NCBI GenBank assembly: GCA_947034885.2
Contig: OX344752.2
Coordinates: 8,866,001 to 8,930,000, forward strand
Reading direction: 5' to 3'
Origin: Thuidium tamariscinum
Taxonomy: Eukaryota; Streptophyta; Bryopsida; Hypnales; Thuidiaceae
DNA: 64,000 bases
Position numbers and translations under genes: made by a program. Position 1 is the stretch's first letter. Every line of letters starts with the position of its first letter. The notes under the pieces were generated by a model. It was not told the DNA's origin, searched no databases, and saw only the letters and a program-made list of their open reading frames with translations. Positions 47,340-61,014 of the stretch are shown here, piece by piece.

Positions 47340-50300
47340 TATAGGATTTCATTAGAAGAAACATAAGAGGAAGGTGATTAAGTGGAAAATAATAGTAACA
47401 TAAATTAACTTAGAAAAACCAAAATGTTGCAAGATGGATACCTAGGATTTTCTAATGTTGTAGCCATAGTGGTTGAATGCAAGTGATGTTATGTAAGTAT
47501 TGGGCCCTAAAATTTTTAAAAATTGATCATAAAATATGTCTATGTATTTTAAATATATCAGATGAGGATAGTTTTATACAAGAATTATGAACCAGACTTG
47601 TACGCTTGCAATGTATAAGGTTTACAAATTGCATGGTAATCTTCTACTTTTGGGCTTCAATATAGTTTTTTTTAATTAGTTTCTTATTTTTAGTCTTCTA
47701 TTTTAGCCTATTATTTTTATTTCTAGATTTGATGGTATTATTTTTAGTCTTTTATTTTCAACTTCCTCAAAGGAGTCCTTTTTTCAGTCATCAAGTTTTT
47801 TTTCAACAAGTTAGAGATAGAATGTCACCTTCTTCAGCAACCATACTTAGAACACATAGTGAGTTTTAAAACCATAAGTGACTAGAAACCCCTAAACGAG
47901 TGTTGAAATCTTTGAAGGCTTAGTAGGCAACAATGCTAATATGGGAGCAAGAAAATTTTAGCATGTGAGCTCCTATATATATAAGTAGATATTCAACAAC
48001 CATAGAAGGTGCTTATAACATAAACAATAAAGAAGTTAAATAGATATGTATTAAATAGTTGTACTATATTCACAGAAGGCTTCTACAATAGGACACTTAT
48101 ATCATAGGTACATTGTACTGTACACTTATAGTCTCACACTTCTAAGTTCACATAAAAACAATCCTTTCTTGCTAGAGATTAAAAATTTTGTATATAAAAA
48201 AATGATGATGTGGGAACAATAATTCGAATTGTTTTTATTATTTTTAAGATAGTAAGCATTGTTCATTGATAGAGCAATTGTGCAAGACTCAAAATGTTTA
48301 CAATATAAAAAGAGTACACATATTTATATGTAGACAGACATAGAAGGGTGGTAAGTGTTGTTAGTAGTTTGATTGTACAAATGTTACTTGTTTGCAAAAA
48401 CTATAACAGAATTGTAGCCTCTTTTTTTTCCAAAATTTATCAAGGTTTTTTTTTGTGTTGTATAATTTTGAAAATTATAGTGGAATGAATACATAGTGCA
48501 CGAAGTTGATTTATAGACATTACTATAACTAGAAACTTTTGAAGATGCAAAATCAATGTCAAGAAAAAAGTGGTGAAGCTGGAAACTGAAATTGGTGTTA
48601 AACTCAAGGTATAAATACATCTGAATTTAAAATATTTTAGCTTCTGAAAGTTAAAAGCGGCTTAGATTGAAAGAAAAGGTTTCAATATATGTATGGGGTA
48701 ATAGGGTGAAACATTGCGCATGTTAATTAGGATTGGTAAATGGGATATGTAAATTAGGATACCTAGGAGCTATAGTGTTTTGAGATAATTCAAATTAAAA
48801 AAATGGATTCAAATAAAATTACATGCTTTTTGAAGCAAAATAGAGTGAAGTCGTCTTTTCAAAAAAAGTTAGAAAAGCAAAACAAAGTTCTATATGGAAA
48901 TCGTAAACCTTATTCTGTGTTAAAAGCTCCATTTAGAAATTGTAGAAAAATTCTAAGGAGAAGGAATATTGTAGTAGACATTTTCAAATTGCTTTTATTA
49001 ATCATGTGCATACCTTTTATCTAAAAAATTAGAAATCAAAAAGTAAATTTTGAAGATGAAATTAAAGTTCATTCTCAAACTATTTGCAGTCCAAACTTAT
49101 TGAAAAAAGTTATAATGCTATACAAGAATCAGATTAGGAATTTAACCACAATCAAAATTAATATTTGTCAATGAAAAATGGTGAAGATCTCATCTTCTAA
49201 TAATTCCATAGGTATTGAGTATTTGTGACAAGAAATGGATTCATTATAATAAAGACCTCTCTCAATTTTGTTATAAATAAGAATTTAATAACTTGGCATT
49301 TGCTCACTTTGATCATTTTTCTTCTTCTTTTTCCTATATTATTTGGAATAATTAATTTGTACTAACTTTGACCTGAATCACAACTACTATTAATGTCTAT
49401 AAAATGAACTTGGAATGCAATCCTTTCTTTAGACTATGAACTTCAAGGAGTACTTTCCATTTTTGATAGTTCAATGGATGAAAGTTTTTATTATCTGTGA
49501 GGTACTTTTCAAAGTTGTTGCCCAATAAAATGGTACAGTATAGAGTATATATTTTTCAAAAATTACAAATGTGGAAGTATATCAAATAGCTTATAAAGAG
49601 AAAATTGCATTGGCTATAGTATGAAACCGGATTTGCAAAAAATGAGGACTTAAGAGTGAAGAACATAGGAATTTGAAGAAGGTATTACATGAACTCATAA
49701 TTGTCTAGAATAATGTACAGAATTGACGATTTCTAAGAAATCATTGTAAAGTATTATTTGGAAGAATAATTTGGAATGAAGATGCAAATAAAAGTTGTAG
49801 AGCTTGAGGTATGTACCTTATCCATTTGATTAGATTCGACAATGTTATCACTAATATTTCACGAAATTTTTTGAAAGGAAAATTCTAAATTACTTACAAA
49901 TTGAATTGAAAACAAAATTTGTTCATTTTTTGAATATGTTTTGTTGGAAAGGACTCAAAATGAGATTCTCATGACATGATAATTTTTGGTAATATTTGTA
50001 ATCTTGTTTGTATGATCTAACTATTGCAATTCCAAGTTGAAATTAGAGTCAACGCAAGTCTATTACTTGTTGTACTTCAACATTCTGTAATGTAACAAAA
50101 AGGTTTGCTCCAGTAACAAGAAATCCAATCTTTGGATAGGACTACAATTTCCTGAAATATATTTAACAACATGGATGGAATGGAATGACAAATGTGACAG
50201 TTTTTATTCCTATCATAAATCCATTTTTTCTTCACATAGTGCTATATGAATATTTTTTCCAATTTGTCAATTCTTAAACACATAAAAAAATTTGACTATG

Positions 50301-52130
50301 GCCTAGGAATAAATAATCTGTGAGGCCCATAAAATACCTCTCATTGTCATTGTCACTGTGCCCAAGGCAGCCTATATAGTGGGTGGCATTGTACAATGAA
50401 TCACATATTACCAATCAAATAAGTAATTTTGAAAACAATTATAAAATAGCGCATGGCAAATCAAATGTTTTTAGAGGTGCAATGATGAAAATGATGAGGA
50501 TTGCAAAAACTTCAATTGTATTATTGCAATAATTAAAATTATGAAGAATTTGGGTAGGCAAATGGTGAGCTAGATACACTATATATCTTTAGAATCTTGC
50601 AATTCCGATCATTAAAGAAGTATTTTTCCACTCACTATTTCCTACTTCCTTGATGAGTAGTTTTGAACATATGTGAAGTGGACTTGTTGTTTCCAATTAC
50701 TTTGTAGAAGAAAGGAAAAAAGTTTCAAGCTAAAGTTGGAAATAAGTTCTAGCCTTGCTTAGAAATAACTCAATCTATAGGTTGGCTATTGGGAGCCAGT
50801 TAGTTGGTTATAGGTGCCTAAACTTTACTACAAATAGCCAGTTATCAACTTCTGTACATTTCGTTTTGTAAATTGGCCGGTAGCCAATTTGTACATAGTA
50901 AAGTTGCATGAATAAAAAGAATCACACAAAATATTAGTATTTGTAATTTCAATTCATATAATTTTTCTTAAAACCACTTTTCTGTGGAGGCATAAAATCA
51001 TACAAAGTGTTTGTAGGTCTATATGAAAGTTAGGTTGATTCATCAACTTTCAATAATGGCCAATTCTTTGTTGAAAAACATTATTAAACTATGCACATAT
51101 GGGGTACAGAACCTCCATCAAATCAAAAATTATCAATTGAAGTCTTCACACGTAGCAATGATCCCTAAATTGGCTAGAATTAGCTAAGTTCCTAACAAAA
51201 AAATGTAAAAGGCTTCTAATACATTGTAAAGAAGGCCATTTAATGGAGACATTCTAGCCAAAACTGCAGCATACAATAGAATTTGATAGCCAATTTGCAA
51301 CTTCCTCCACATTGAAATTAACAAGTATTCGACAGTTTTACTAAATCCTATCTTTTTTTTTACTAAGTTACTCACTCTGAAGGTGGTCAAAGTTGATGCC
51401 TATTTGTCTTTGATGTAGCAAATTGCACTACATCCCACAAACTAGTTGTGGAAACACTGCTTTGTACTTTCGTAGGGTGTACTTTTTGTTGACCCTATTA
51501 GCCTAGCTGCGGTGTTTTACATCAGAGCAAAATAAACTTGGATTGATTAATTTGTTGACAAACCCTAAATCTAGTTGAATCAGAGATACAAAGTTTCAAA
51601 ATAACTAACAGTAGTGATTTCTAGACTAGCTAAATTTTGCTGAATTGCTACTTACTTTCTCACTGCAAATTCAAAAAATCTTCCAAGAATGAACATGTGG
51701 CTAAAAATCCTCAACCCATTTCGAGAGGCCACGATGAATTGACCCCCTCACTCACCCAATGGAAAAACACTAGAGTTTTTTATTTTTTGCAAATAATTTT
51801 TTTTGCAAATTCTGAATTCATATTTGCAATCAGAGGCCCCTAATTAGCTAGGTAATGTGCACAAGATACAAAATAGGAGGCTTCTTGCGTGCTTTGGTTG
51901 CACCCCTGGAATTACTTGGAGTGGTCGAGGCAGGGGCCAATTTGACCCGACCCTCTAGGATCTGTGTACAACCCTGGGAGAGCCACCCTGTCCCTAACAA
52001 CCCGGCCATGGTGCAGGTACTGTAGCAAGCCAGGAAGAAACTGCAGTATGTTAGGAATTTCTACACGGATTTCTTGGTATGACTTCCGCACGAGGCGAAT
52101 ACCACACATGAATCTTGCTCATATATAAAT
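47340..52130. other. AT-rich interruption of the CACTA element
   Basis: The GC content drops from about 45% to roughly 30% over 4.8 kb and then returns. No frame longer than about 75 codons is credible. 51715-51905 is a copy of the dispersed repeat at 15275-15480. It looks like inserted repeat DNA, but I could not identify termini or a target duplication. Confidence 0.5.
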
Positions 52131-52796
52131 ATCACCTAAAAAACTGGTATGAACGATTACGCTGCTACTGCATTTCAGTTGTGAAGGAACAACTCATTCG
52201 GCTTCTACTAACATCACTGCCATTGTTTAAATGGAGCTTGTTGGATTCGCCAAACTGCATTAAAATGGGGTTTCATAATTTAGGGTTGTACTGAAAGGTC
52301 GGCACACAGCTTAAGTGTCTCCTGGCACGCAGTTCTCCTTTCAGTTCAACGTTGTAGGTTTCCAGAAACTCACAATTTCCTGTGGTTCCTCTTTCTCGCA
52401 GAGGTCCAGCGAAACCTCAGCCTCGAACTTCGGATGATCTGAACCAGTTTGGGAGACCTCCACTACCACCGGCTTCTCCAAGCAAGTTCAGGTAATCAAT
52501 CTCACCGTCAGGCTTTGTTCACGGCTGTAGGCCACTGAAAAATTGAACAAGAGCTTCAGTGAACACTAAAAGCTAGGCGGAACTGTGAGCTCTCAATGCA
52601 CTGTTTCTCGTCTTCTTCTCGGTTTAGCAAAGGTAAGTAGTACACCAACCCTTGCACCGTCTCCACTGGTCAAACACGTGTTTGCACCTGAATTTCTCAC
52701 TTCTGTCTTCGCAATGCAGATAGCGAAACATCTCGTGACAACGACTTTCAACTGTTTCAGTAGCAATTTCCGTGACTGCACAAGGAAGGCGACGTC

Positions 52797-53225
52797 ATGC
52801 ACTATTCAACAAATCCTGATGCGGCCACCATGGAATCCTGCAACGAGGAGAACTGGGCGGCGCTTGCCGATGTAGATGACTTCGAGCATGCATACGAACG
52901 GTACTTACAGAGCCTGCTTTTTCACTACATGGAGTACATGTCCTGGTATGAATTAGGTTTTCTGCAATCTAAGGACTTTACGCCAAACTCTGCCACTGAT
53001 TTCTACCAAAACCATGCCTACTACATGTCTTGGTTTTATCATGGGATATTTCCCTTCGACAGTTGGGAAGAGCAGTATGACGACTGGCTCTGTGTGCAAA
53101 CATTTGCCGCCATGAATGATGCAGACACTGACTTGGAGTCATATCCAATAAGTCCTTCGTGCTCCACATTTGGTGCGCGCCTTCGACTGCTGCTCAGGGA
53201 GGACGCCAAAAGCTCCGCTACGTAG
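52797..53225 (+). CDS. Unrecognised acidic, aromatic-rich ORF inside the CACTA element
   Basis: 142 codons, MHYSTNPDAATMESCNEENW onward. It is rich in Tyr, Trp, Phe, Asp and Glu, and holds two similar short segments (EYMSWYELGFLQ and YYMSWFYHGIFP). No membrane segment, no known domain. Its C-terminus turns basic (GARLRLLLRED). It lies upstream of TNP2 on the same strand, so it could be a third element gene, a captured gene fragment, or an exon of a longer transcript. No splice partner could be defined. Confidence 0.38.
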   Translation: MHYSTNPDAATMESCNEENWAALADVDDFEHAYERYLQSLLFHYMEYMSWYELGFLQSKDFTPNSATDFYQNHAYYMSWFYHGIFPFDSWEEQYDDWLCVQTFAAMNDADTDLESYPISPSCSTFGARLRLLLREDAKSSAT

Positions 53226-56200
53226 AGGTGTGTTCTGTTTCCCTCATCCTATGTTTCTCGTCTAAAGTTAGAGAATCCGGTTGTTCCATGGAGCTTCAAC
53301 AAGAGCATCCGGCTTGAATTCAGTGACCATCCCCAGAAAAACTGATGGACAGTAGTCACTTTCTGAGCACTGACAGTGTTCACAGTTTGACCATTTCAGC
53401 AATGTGAAGGTCATGTGGTTCACGTAGTTTTCATTAAATGAAGGAGACGATTGTCCTGGATAGTGGGTACAGCAGCAGTTTCTACAGAGGCTGACTTCTG
53501 CTTTGAAAAGGTGCAGAGTAGTTAAAACATAAATCCGCAAGATTAATCCCTCTTCAAGGACCTTGACATTCATGAGCAAGAGTCCTCAGTTCGACCAAAA
53601 ATGCCTTGGTACAACTGCAGTAACCCTGTCGGGTATTTCAGACCACTGCAACAGGATTGTTCCCGTCTAAATCCAACCTCATCTTCAGTTTCAGTAGCAA
53701 GAGGGTTCCTTCACTGCACTGAATGCGTGGACACGACTGGAGACAGTCATTCTTGTGACCACTTTAGACTTGCCTTGCTATACTCTCTGCAGTTACACGA
53801 AGTTCATAGTACTTTCAGTATACATGAATGGAAGTTTCATTTTCTAGTTTTCGTTTCAACACTTCTGCTATGTTCATGATGGCAGCTTTCACTTCTTGTC
53901 GACTGAGAAGTAGGGGATGTCCACAGTGTCCCATACTCACAGTGAACAGTGTCTTCACTGCCTTGTTAATCTCCACGCTTCATTTGTTTCTCAGTGCATC
54001 TGTGCATTGTTGTGGCTATATTACATGACGTGCTCCCAGTGCTCTGGTTTCGTGGCTTGGCACTTTTGAATCAAGCAGTAGACAGATGAAAAGCTTTCAC
54101 ATTAGGGGGCGTTTTAGGTGGACAGCATTTGCCATGTCTTCGTTGTGTCCGAATGTTTTATCTTATATGTATGTGGACTACTTGACACATGCAGGTCGGC
54201 TTCATGAGTTTGGGGCCTATACCTTCTGAATATGTCAGGTACAGGCTTGGCAGACTTAGCAACGTTTCTTTCGCTACAGTGTTTTCCCTGTTCTTATAGA
54301 GGAAAACTGATTAGGACAATGACGTCTCCATTCTAATAGCATACACACTCTGTCATTGCGTATATGATGTAGTCACATGAATAACATTATTAGTACAATC
54401 TCAAAGTTTCCCAGTCAAGGCCTTCCTAGAGAACTACGATGTGAATGAGGTACAGTATGTGCATAATTCAGAAGCTGCTAGAGGCTGTTTTGCAGAGTTT
54501 TCCTTCATTCAGTGTGCATGCGCAATGATGTCTGCTGTGAATAGTGCATGGACATAGCCACAGGTGGCTACCAACGGCAGTTCCCCAAGAAATTCTGTGC
54601 TCCGGAAAAGCTGTCACGCTTAGAAGATGTGGTCGTCAACAATTGCAGACCGTGCTTGCAAGTACCGTGCAACTTAGTAGTCCGGTGAGGCAGTTGGATT
54701 TCTTTCTGAAGCTGTCGTTCGTACTGCCATGTGAAGGTGCTATTGCACGATGAAATATCGCTTCCTGAGAAGCTGTGGACGGTCGAGTCTCCCGGCACTG
54801 CCAAGTTGTGGAGGTCAATTTCAGCAAACACCTGCAGTCATGTACTGAATGTACAGAGACGATCCTGGAGAATTCAACGCTACCTGAATGTGTAGTTCAT
54901 ATTCAACTTGGTGAGGTGAGCTTCCAAATTCAGGGATGCAGTTTGGTGCCATGCTTTCATGAACTGCACCTGGTAGAGTGTCTACAAGCAAAGTGTACAG
55001 TGGTTCGTCTAATTCAGGCACTGCTAGAAGTTCCCTATGTTGGAATTCCAGGGTATTCGTGGTCGATTCCTGTCAGGGCTGTCATAGTCTTCTTTCAATG
55101 TAGTTGCCCTTGATCACATTTTGATTTAGTGCCATCAGTTTTTCTTAACCTCCGCTGTCTGGTGAGGTTTTTTGTTACTGTGAGATATTAAGCTCAACGA
55201 AGAATGAGGAGAAGTAATGCATGGAGAACTAGTGTGTACAAGTTTTAGTGAAGTGAATGAAGGTTTCATGTACCTCCAAGTTCCATTGATATCCATGGAC
55301 CAGCTTATACAGAAGTTTCAGTAAGGTTTGCGTGATGTCCATGTTCCAATATGCGCAGAAGTTATAAGAAGGTTTGCATTAAATGCATGTTTAATTCGTA
55401 CTCATAATTAGATGTGTTTATTAAATTGTCTTCTTCATGAGGGATTCATTGGAGCATTGAGTTCGTGCTGACCTCAATAGACCTTGTTCTTGAGAACTTT
55501 CACTTCGGGATACCATAGGATGGAGGCAAAGAATGTCTTCTCCGGATGCATGCGTTGTTGTCTGAAATCTGAACTCTCGATACATAGGCCTCCGTGCACT
55601 GAAAACGAAGTAGACGCTGCATTTGTTCAAGCCGAAGACAAATTCATAGTTGTAAAAGACCTGCACAGTATACGATGATGTTGTCCGAAAAGGTCTTCCA
55701 TAAGAACATGCACTTGTTCTACTCTATTCTACATACTTTAATTTTATTTAAGAAAGCTAATTATCTGAAAGACCTTTGAGTTCTGGGAGTTCAGTGAATA
55801 AGGTAACCTAGTACTTCTGTTCTGTTCAGCATTCGGTACTCCATATGTAGGCTCCAAACTAAACCGTTTTCCAGAGATGCCCGTCACTGTTGGAAAGTAC
55901 TTCCTTTTGAGATGAGAACTTCATAGAAGTTCACTCCAAAGTTCCATGTGCCAACTGACTGTGTGTGGGCAAATCTTCAGAAGTTTGATGAGATGTGTCT
56001 CTGGGCAAGGAACATCATTTTATACCGACGGTGAACGTTTGAGAACCTAAGCCTTGAACTATAAATAACAAAGCATGAAGGGTTTCTCTCATTCTAGTGC
56101 TTTTTTGGTTTCCACTATTGTTGTTGCTATGAAAACATGCCCACGAAGAATGTTCAACACGTTCAGAGGAACAGAGGCTACCAGAAATAGGTAGACAGCT

Positions 56201-56615
56201 GCGTAATGACGGGAACAGAACTTGTCTTGACGAGCACAAAGAGAAGCAGGCAGTGTTCCATTTCTTAGGACTACCGCTTCTATGTAGTGACGCTTGAAAT
56301 GACACACACTGTTTCATTATGAGAACAGAACTTTACTTTGGCGTTTCATTTATTTACGACCGTTATGACAAGGGAAATGAAGTAGGTGTTTAGAAATCTC
56401 ACATTTTCCGTGTTCATTTGAAGGAAAACTGTATGTTTCATCAACTAGGAATTGAATGTGTCTAAAAACAGTGATTAGCAAAGTAATTGGTGAAACATGG
56501 CATTCAGAAATTAATGTGTTCTTGCTTTCATTGTGTGTGCAGAAAGCTGTGTTCAGAACGTACCGTGCGTGATATGAAATGACAACTTCGCTATTGAAGC
56601 AGTTGGTGTTCTGAA
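53226..56615. other. Non-coding region upstream of TNP2
   Basis: 3.4 kb of GC-normal sequence with frequent short GAAGTT / AACTTC and TTCAGT words, for example 'cagaagtttcagta' and 'cagaagttata' near 55300-55370. No gene is supported. It may contain the TNP2 promoter. Confidence 0.35.
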
Positions 56616-59600
56616 ATGGCTGCACACTCACAGGACCGACGAGCGAACATTCGTTTCACTACAGATGGATGTGCCCTACGACATATTCCTCTTGGTGACT
56701 TGATTTTGCAGACCGAGCTGCGAGTTGCAACTGAGCAAGATGTGAGATCGTTCAGATGTCCCTGTCGAGATTGCCATGGTGGACGTAGGAAAACTATTGA
56801 AGTTATACGTAGGCACCATACGACTGTTGGAAGAGATCCAACACTTGTGGTATCTATGATTGGTGGAGATCCTATCGATGGCTATACCCCTCGTGGATTG
56901 TGGGTGGAGGATGTAGCATATGACAATGACGTACTAAACGAAGGGGGCGACATACAACACAGTGGTAGTGAAGGTGTAGGTCCAGACACAGAGGTGCAAA
57001 ACACTAAAGAAGACAACGCTCAGAATGTTATTCTGGACGAACATCATGAAGTGCATCGTCAAGTTCTGGAGGCATTTGATCGGGTCGATGCCTTACACGT
57101 TGAAGCAGGTCATGCAGTGCAAGTCCCGGAAGACGATGATGATGGTTGTGATACTATGGATGGACTCGAGGAGTTGTACGAGCAGGCAACCACTCTAGTG
57201 TATGCTGGCTCCAGAAGCAGTGTTGTTTCAGCGACTATTGTCATTCTGAACATGTGCTCAGTGTTTCGAGTAAGCAACCGGTTCGCTGATGAATTGCTCC
57301 GATACTTATCGACTGACCTGCTCCCTCTGAACAACAAGTTGCCCTCAACACACTACATTGCAAAACGTAGTATAAAGAAATTGGGTTTGACTTACAACAA
57401 CGTGCATGCATGTCTCGATGGATGTGTTTTATTTGAAGAGGAGTTTGCCACTTTAGATGCATGTCCAAAATGCCTGAAGTCTCGGTGGATTGAGGGCAGT
57501 TTAGCAATTCCAGCAAAAGTTATTAGACACTTTCCACTTATTCCACGTTTGAAGCATATGTGGAGGTCCATTGAAATTGCAGGTATGCTAATAGGTTACA
57601 CGAAGCATGTAAGCGAAGACGGCATTATGCGTTCTATTGTGGATAGTCTAGCTTGGAAGCATGTTGATAGCGACCCAGTCTTTGGCAACTTCGGTGCTGA
57701 GAAGAGGAACATGCGTTTTGCATTGACACTAGATGGTGTCAATCCTTTCAAACTGAGCAACACGAACTGGTCAACGTGGCCAGTTCTGATTCTCATATAC
57801 AATTTCGAACCATGGTTTGTTACGAAGAAGTTCTTCATATCTTTATGTATCCTGATATTCGGAAAGCAATCTCCAACATCAAAAAACCTAGATGTTTTCA
57901 TTCGACCACTAATGAGAGAGCTGCATGAGTTGTGGACAGGCGTTCGTGCAGTCGATTATTCTCGCCCAGAGGGAGAGCGCAATTTCATCCTACGTGGACT
58001 CGTGATGTGGACGATATCCGATTTCCCAGCGTACGGCCTCATCTCAGGACTCTGTTGTAAGGGGTACAAGGGCTGTCCACCATGTGGACTTGCAACGGAT
58101 GCACGCATGGCGAGGACAGGTGATGTTTTACCGGGAAGGAGAACGAAGGGGTCAAAGATTGTTTATGGAGGCATCCGTCGGTACTTACCACGATATCAAT
58201 GTATCACCCATTCCGGAGAAACAAAAGGTTCAACGGTGCTACTGAAGAGCGGACGGCGCCTTCGGTAATGTCAGGTCTCGATGTTATTCGGTACGCAGCG
58301 TGGCGTCAAGCATACCTTGATCTGGGTGGGAAGGAAAACAGTAAAGATGATCCAGTGCACTAGACCGGAGTGAAGCGGTTGAGTGTACTGTTTGAACTTC
58401 CATACTGGCAGGTACGTATCTTCGGAGGTAAGAGTAATGCTGAAGAGCATTCCATTTCCCTAACAGGGCGGTGAAAGTGTGTAGTTATGAATGAACTTCC
58501 GCTACACTCTCGTCCCGAACTGTACAATTGTACAGTTCAGTGCATCAGCTTTTTTCCGGTCAGTCTAATGAGAGATGCAGTACAGTAATAGTTTGCACAA
58601 GTACAATTCCAATGACACTTGAATGTGTTGTATATCGTGACCAGTATTTATTGATACGACATCTGCTGGACGTAATGCACTGTGAGAAGAACATATGTGA
58701 GAACATTGTCAAGACATTGTTGGCTATGCATGATAGCCCCGGAAGTCGACAAGATGTTGAGAATCTAGGAATATGACCTTAGTTATGGCTTCAAGAAGCA
58801 CAACGTCCGAATGCCGATTTCTACATGCCCCGTGCACTATACATTTTAAACACCGAAGAGCGCAAGGAGTTTGTCGGTATAATATCCAGTATTCGCACTC
58901 CAACAAATTACGTGGGCTCCATCCATAAACGATTAGTGGATGGAAAATTGCACTATATGAAGACGCATGACTACCACGTGCTAATGCAGCAGGTTAGTGC
59001 ACAACTGTACGGTTCTTCTGAAAGCGAGATTGAGTACAACACATTCATTTTGAATTGCAGGAGTCGAGTATGGAACTGTATGTATCTCTTGTAGTGGGAA
59101 CTCCTATTGAAGGAAGTTATATGAAAGGTGTGAGTGTTGCCAATATTTAAGTTTCTGTGTTTCCATGAACGTGTCCATGTAGCAGTGCTAATTTATTTCG
59201 GTACGTGGAACACGTGCACCCGTGGTTTTTTAGCACATTGAACAAGGGATTACTGCTAATTTGAGCTGAATATGCATGGTAGGTACTGCCTGTGGCTGTT
59301 CGGAATGTACTTGACGAGAATGTGCGCATGGCCATCATCAAAATGAGTCGTGTCTTTCAACGCATGTGTGAAAAACAAATACGGTCATGTAATGAACAGG
59401 ACATGATGAATGATGTGGTGATGGCTACATGCATGTTCGAGAAGGAGTTCGCCCCGACATTCTTGAATGTCATGACACATCTTCTAGTGCATTTAGTACA
59501 ACAGTTATTCATGTGTGGCCCGGTGCATTGTCGATGGATGTACCCAATTGAGAGGTACATGAAGACCTTAAAAGATTATGTTCGTACGTATGCACACCCA

Positions 59601-61014
59601 GAGGGCAGTATCGCTGAAGGGTATAGAATAGAAGACACTCTTGGATTTTGTACCGAGTACATAAAGCAATATAAAGGAACAACACAGCGAGTGTGGGATG
59701 GTATGGAAGATGTTCGAATGAATGATGAGATATTGCCTCTCCATGAATCAAGGAAACGGAAAATGTCAGCAGAAATGCGAAGTTATGCACATACTTTTGT
59801 TCTAGAGAACGCTGCATGTTTACAAACATGGCACAAGTAAGAGCATGCATCCTGCTTTTCCCATTTCTCAATTGTTCATGGAAGTATGAGTCTCAGGTGT
59901 TGTTAAATTTCGTTCAGAATTGGCCTCTGAAGAGGTCCGAGGCTGTTGAAGTTGTGATTGATGTTTTGGTGAAAAAACAGTGCAGCAGACGGAAGGTAGT
60001 GGAGGGTGAATAGTGAAGACTGCGTAGGATAAAGCAAAAGTGACAACGGAAATTCTTTAGATGACAATTTCTAACAGTATGTCACACACTGTACAATAGT
60101 TGTGAACGTGAACGCATTTGGGAAAACATGATGACAAGCGTATCTCACATGCCTCCTTGATTTTGTACAGAAAATATGCTGCAACAAGAGACAGGAGATG
60201 GGAAGAGCGTGAGCTGTTTCGAGTGGAGCACAGACGTCGTAGTGCATCAAGAGCGCTCAGATATCCCAGTGATTTGAATGAACTTGCTCCTTTTGCAGAC
60301 TGGTTTCGTGAGCGAATAACCGATGCCAGTAATGAAGGTCTGCACGTTGCCGCTGATATCTTACAGTATACCGAACCACCAGAGCGGTATGCAAATTCGC
60401 ATCGCCAGATGTATTGCTTTGGAGTGCACTTCCGTGTGAGGAGTTCTGAAGCAGCCCTAGTAACAAGGGATTCATGCATTGTGGCATCATTCACTCGAGA
60501 ACTGCAGTGGGGCACTCGAAATGGGCGTCCAAATCAGTGCACTGATGATTACGTGGGGTACATTGAAGAGATTCTAGAATTGGATTATCGAAACCACTGT
60601 ACCACTGTATTGGTTTGTGATTAGGTTAGAGCGTCCAGAGATGTGCGATCTCCGAATGTTGTACGTAACAAGTACGGATTCACGGTTGCTAACTTCAACC
60701 ATATGGATGGAAAAGTGAATGCTAATTCATTTGCATTTCCATTACATTGTCAACAAGTATTTTTCGCAGACGACATACACAAGCGTGGGTGGAAGGTGGT
60801 GTGTCGCATCGATGTTCGTGGTAGAAGATGCGAACCGCAGTTCGGAACAAATACCCCAGAGGTTTTGCAAGTTGGCAATGACGCCGAATTTCCCGGTTTG
60901 CAAGCGTCGATGTTGCAGGCAGATGCAAATAGAGTAGCACATGGTGTAGGTGGTACACACATCATGACATCTAGAGAAGCAGTCATTGCTGAGCAGGTCC
61001 CAATGTCACAGTGA
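56616..61014 (+). pseudogene. TNP2 transposase of the CACTA element, inactivated
   Basis: Recognisable from end to end. The transposase-associated domain has FRCPCRDCHGGRRKT. The TNP2 core has LYEQATTLVYAGSR, HYIAKRSIKKLGLTYNNVHAC, CPKCLKSRW, FALTLDGVNPF and TWPVLILIYN. Then come DFPAYGLISG, HLLDVMHCEKNICENI, the DUF4218 region (VLPVAVRNVLDENVR to GPVHCRWMYPIERYMKTLK) and the DUF4216 region (YVGYIEEILELDY, FTVANFN, QQVFFADD). Likely exons: 56616-58411, one ending at 58992, 59283-59836, 60171-61014. Damage: a frameshift near 58200, after which the frame continues YHPFRRNKRFNG, and in-frame stops at 58361-58363, 58774-58776, 58780-58782 and 60622-60624 (where the family has Trp). TNP2 is the DDE-type enzyme that cuts and moves CACTA elements; this copy cannot make it. 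Confidence 0.93.
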
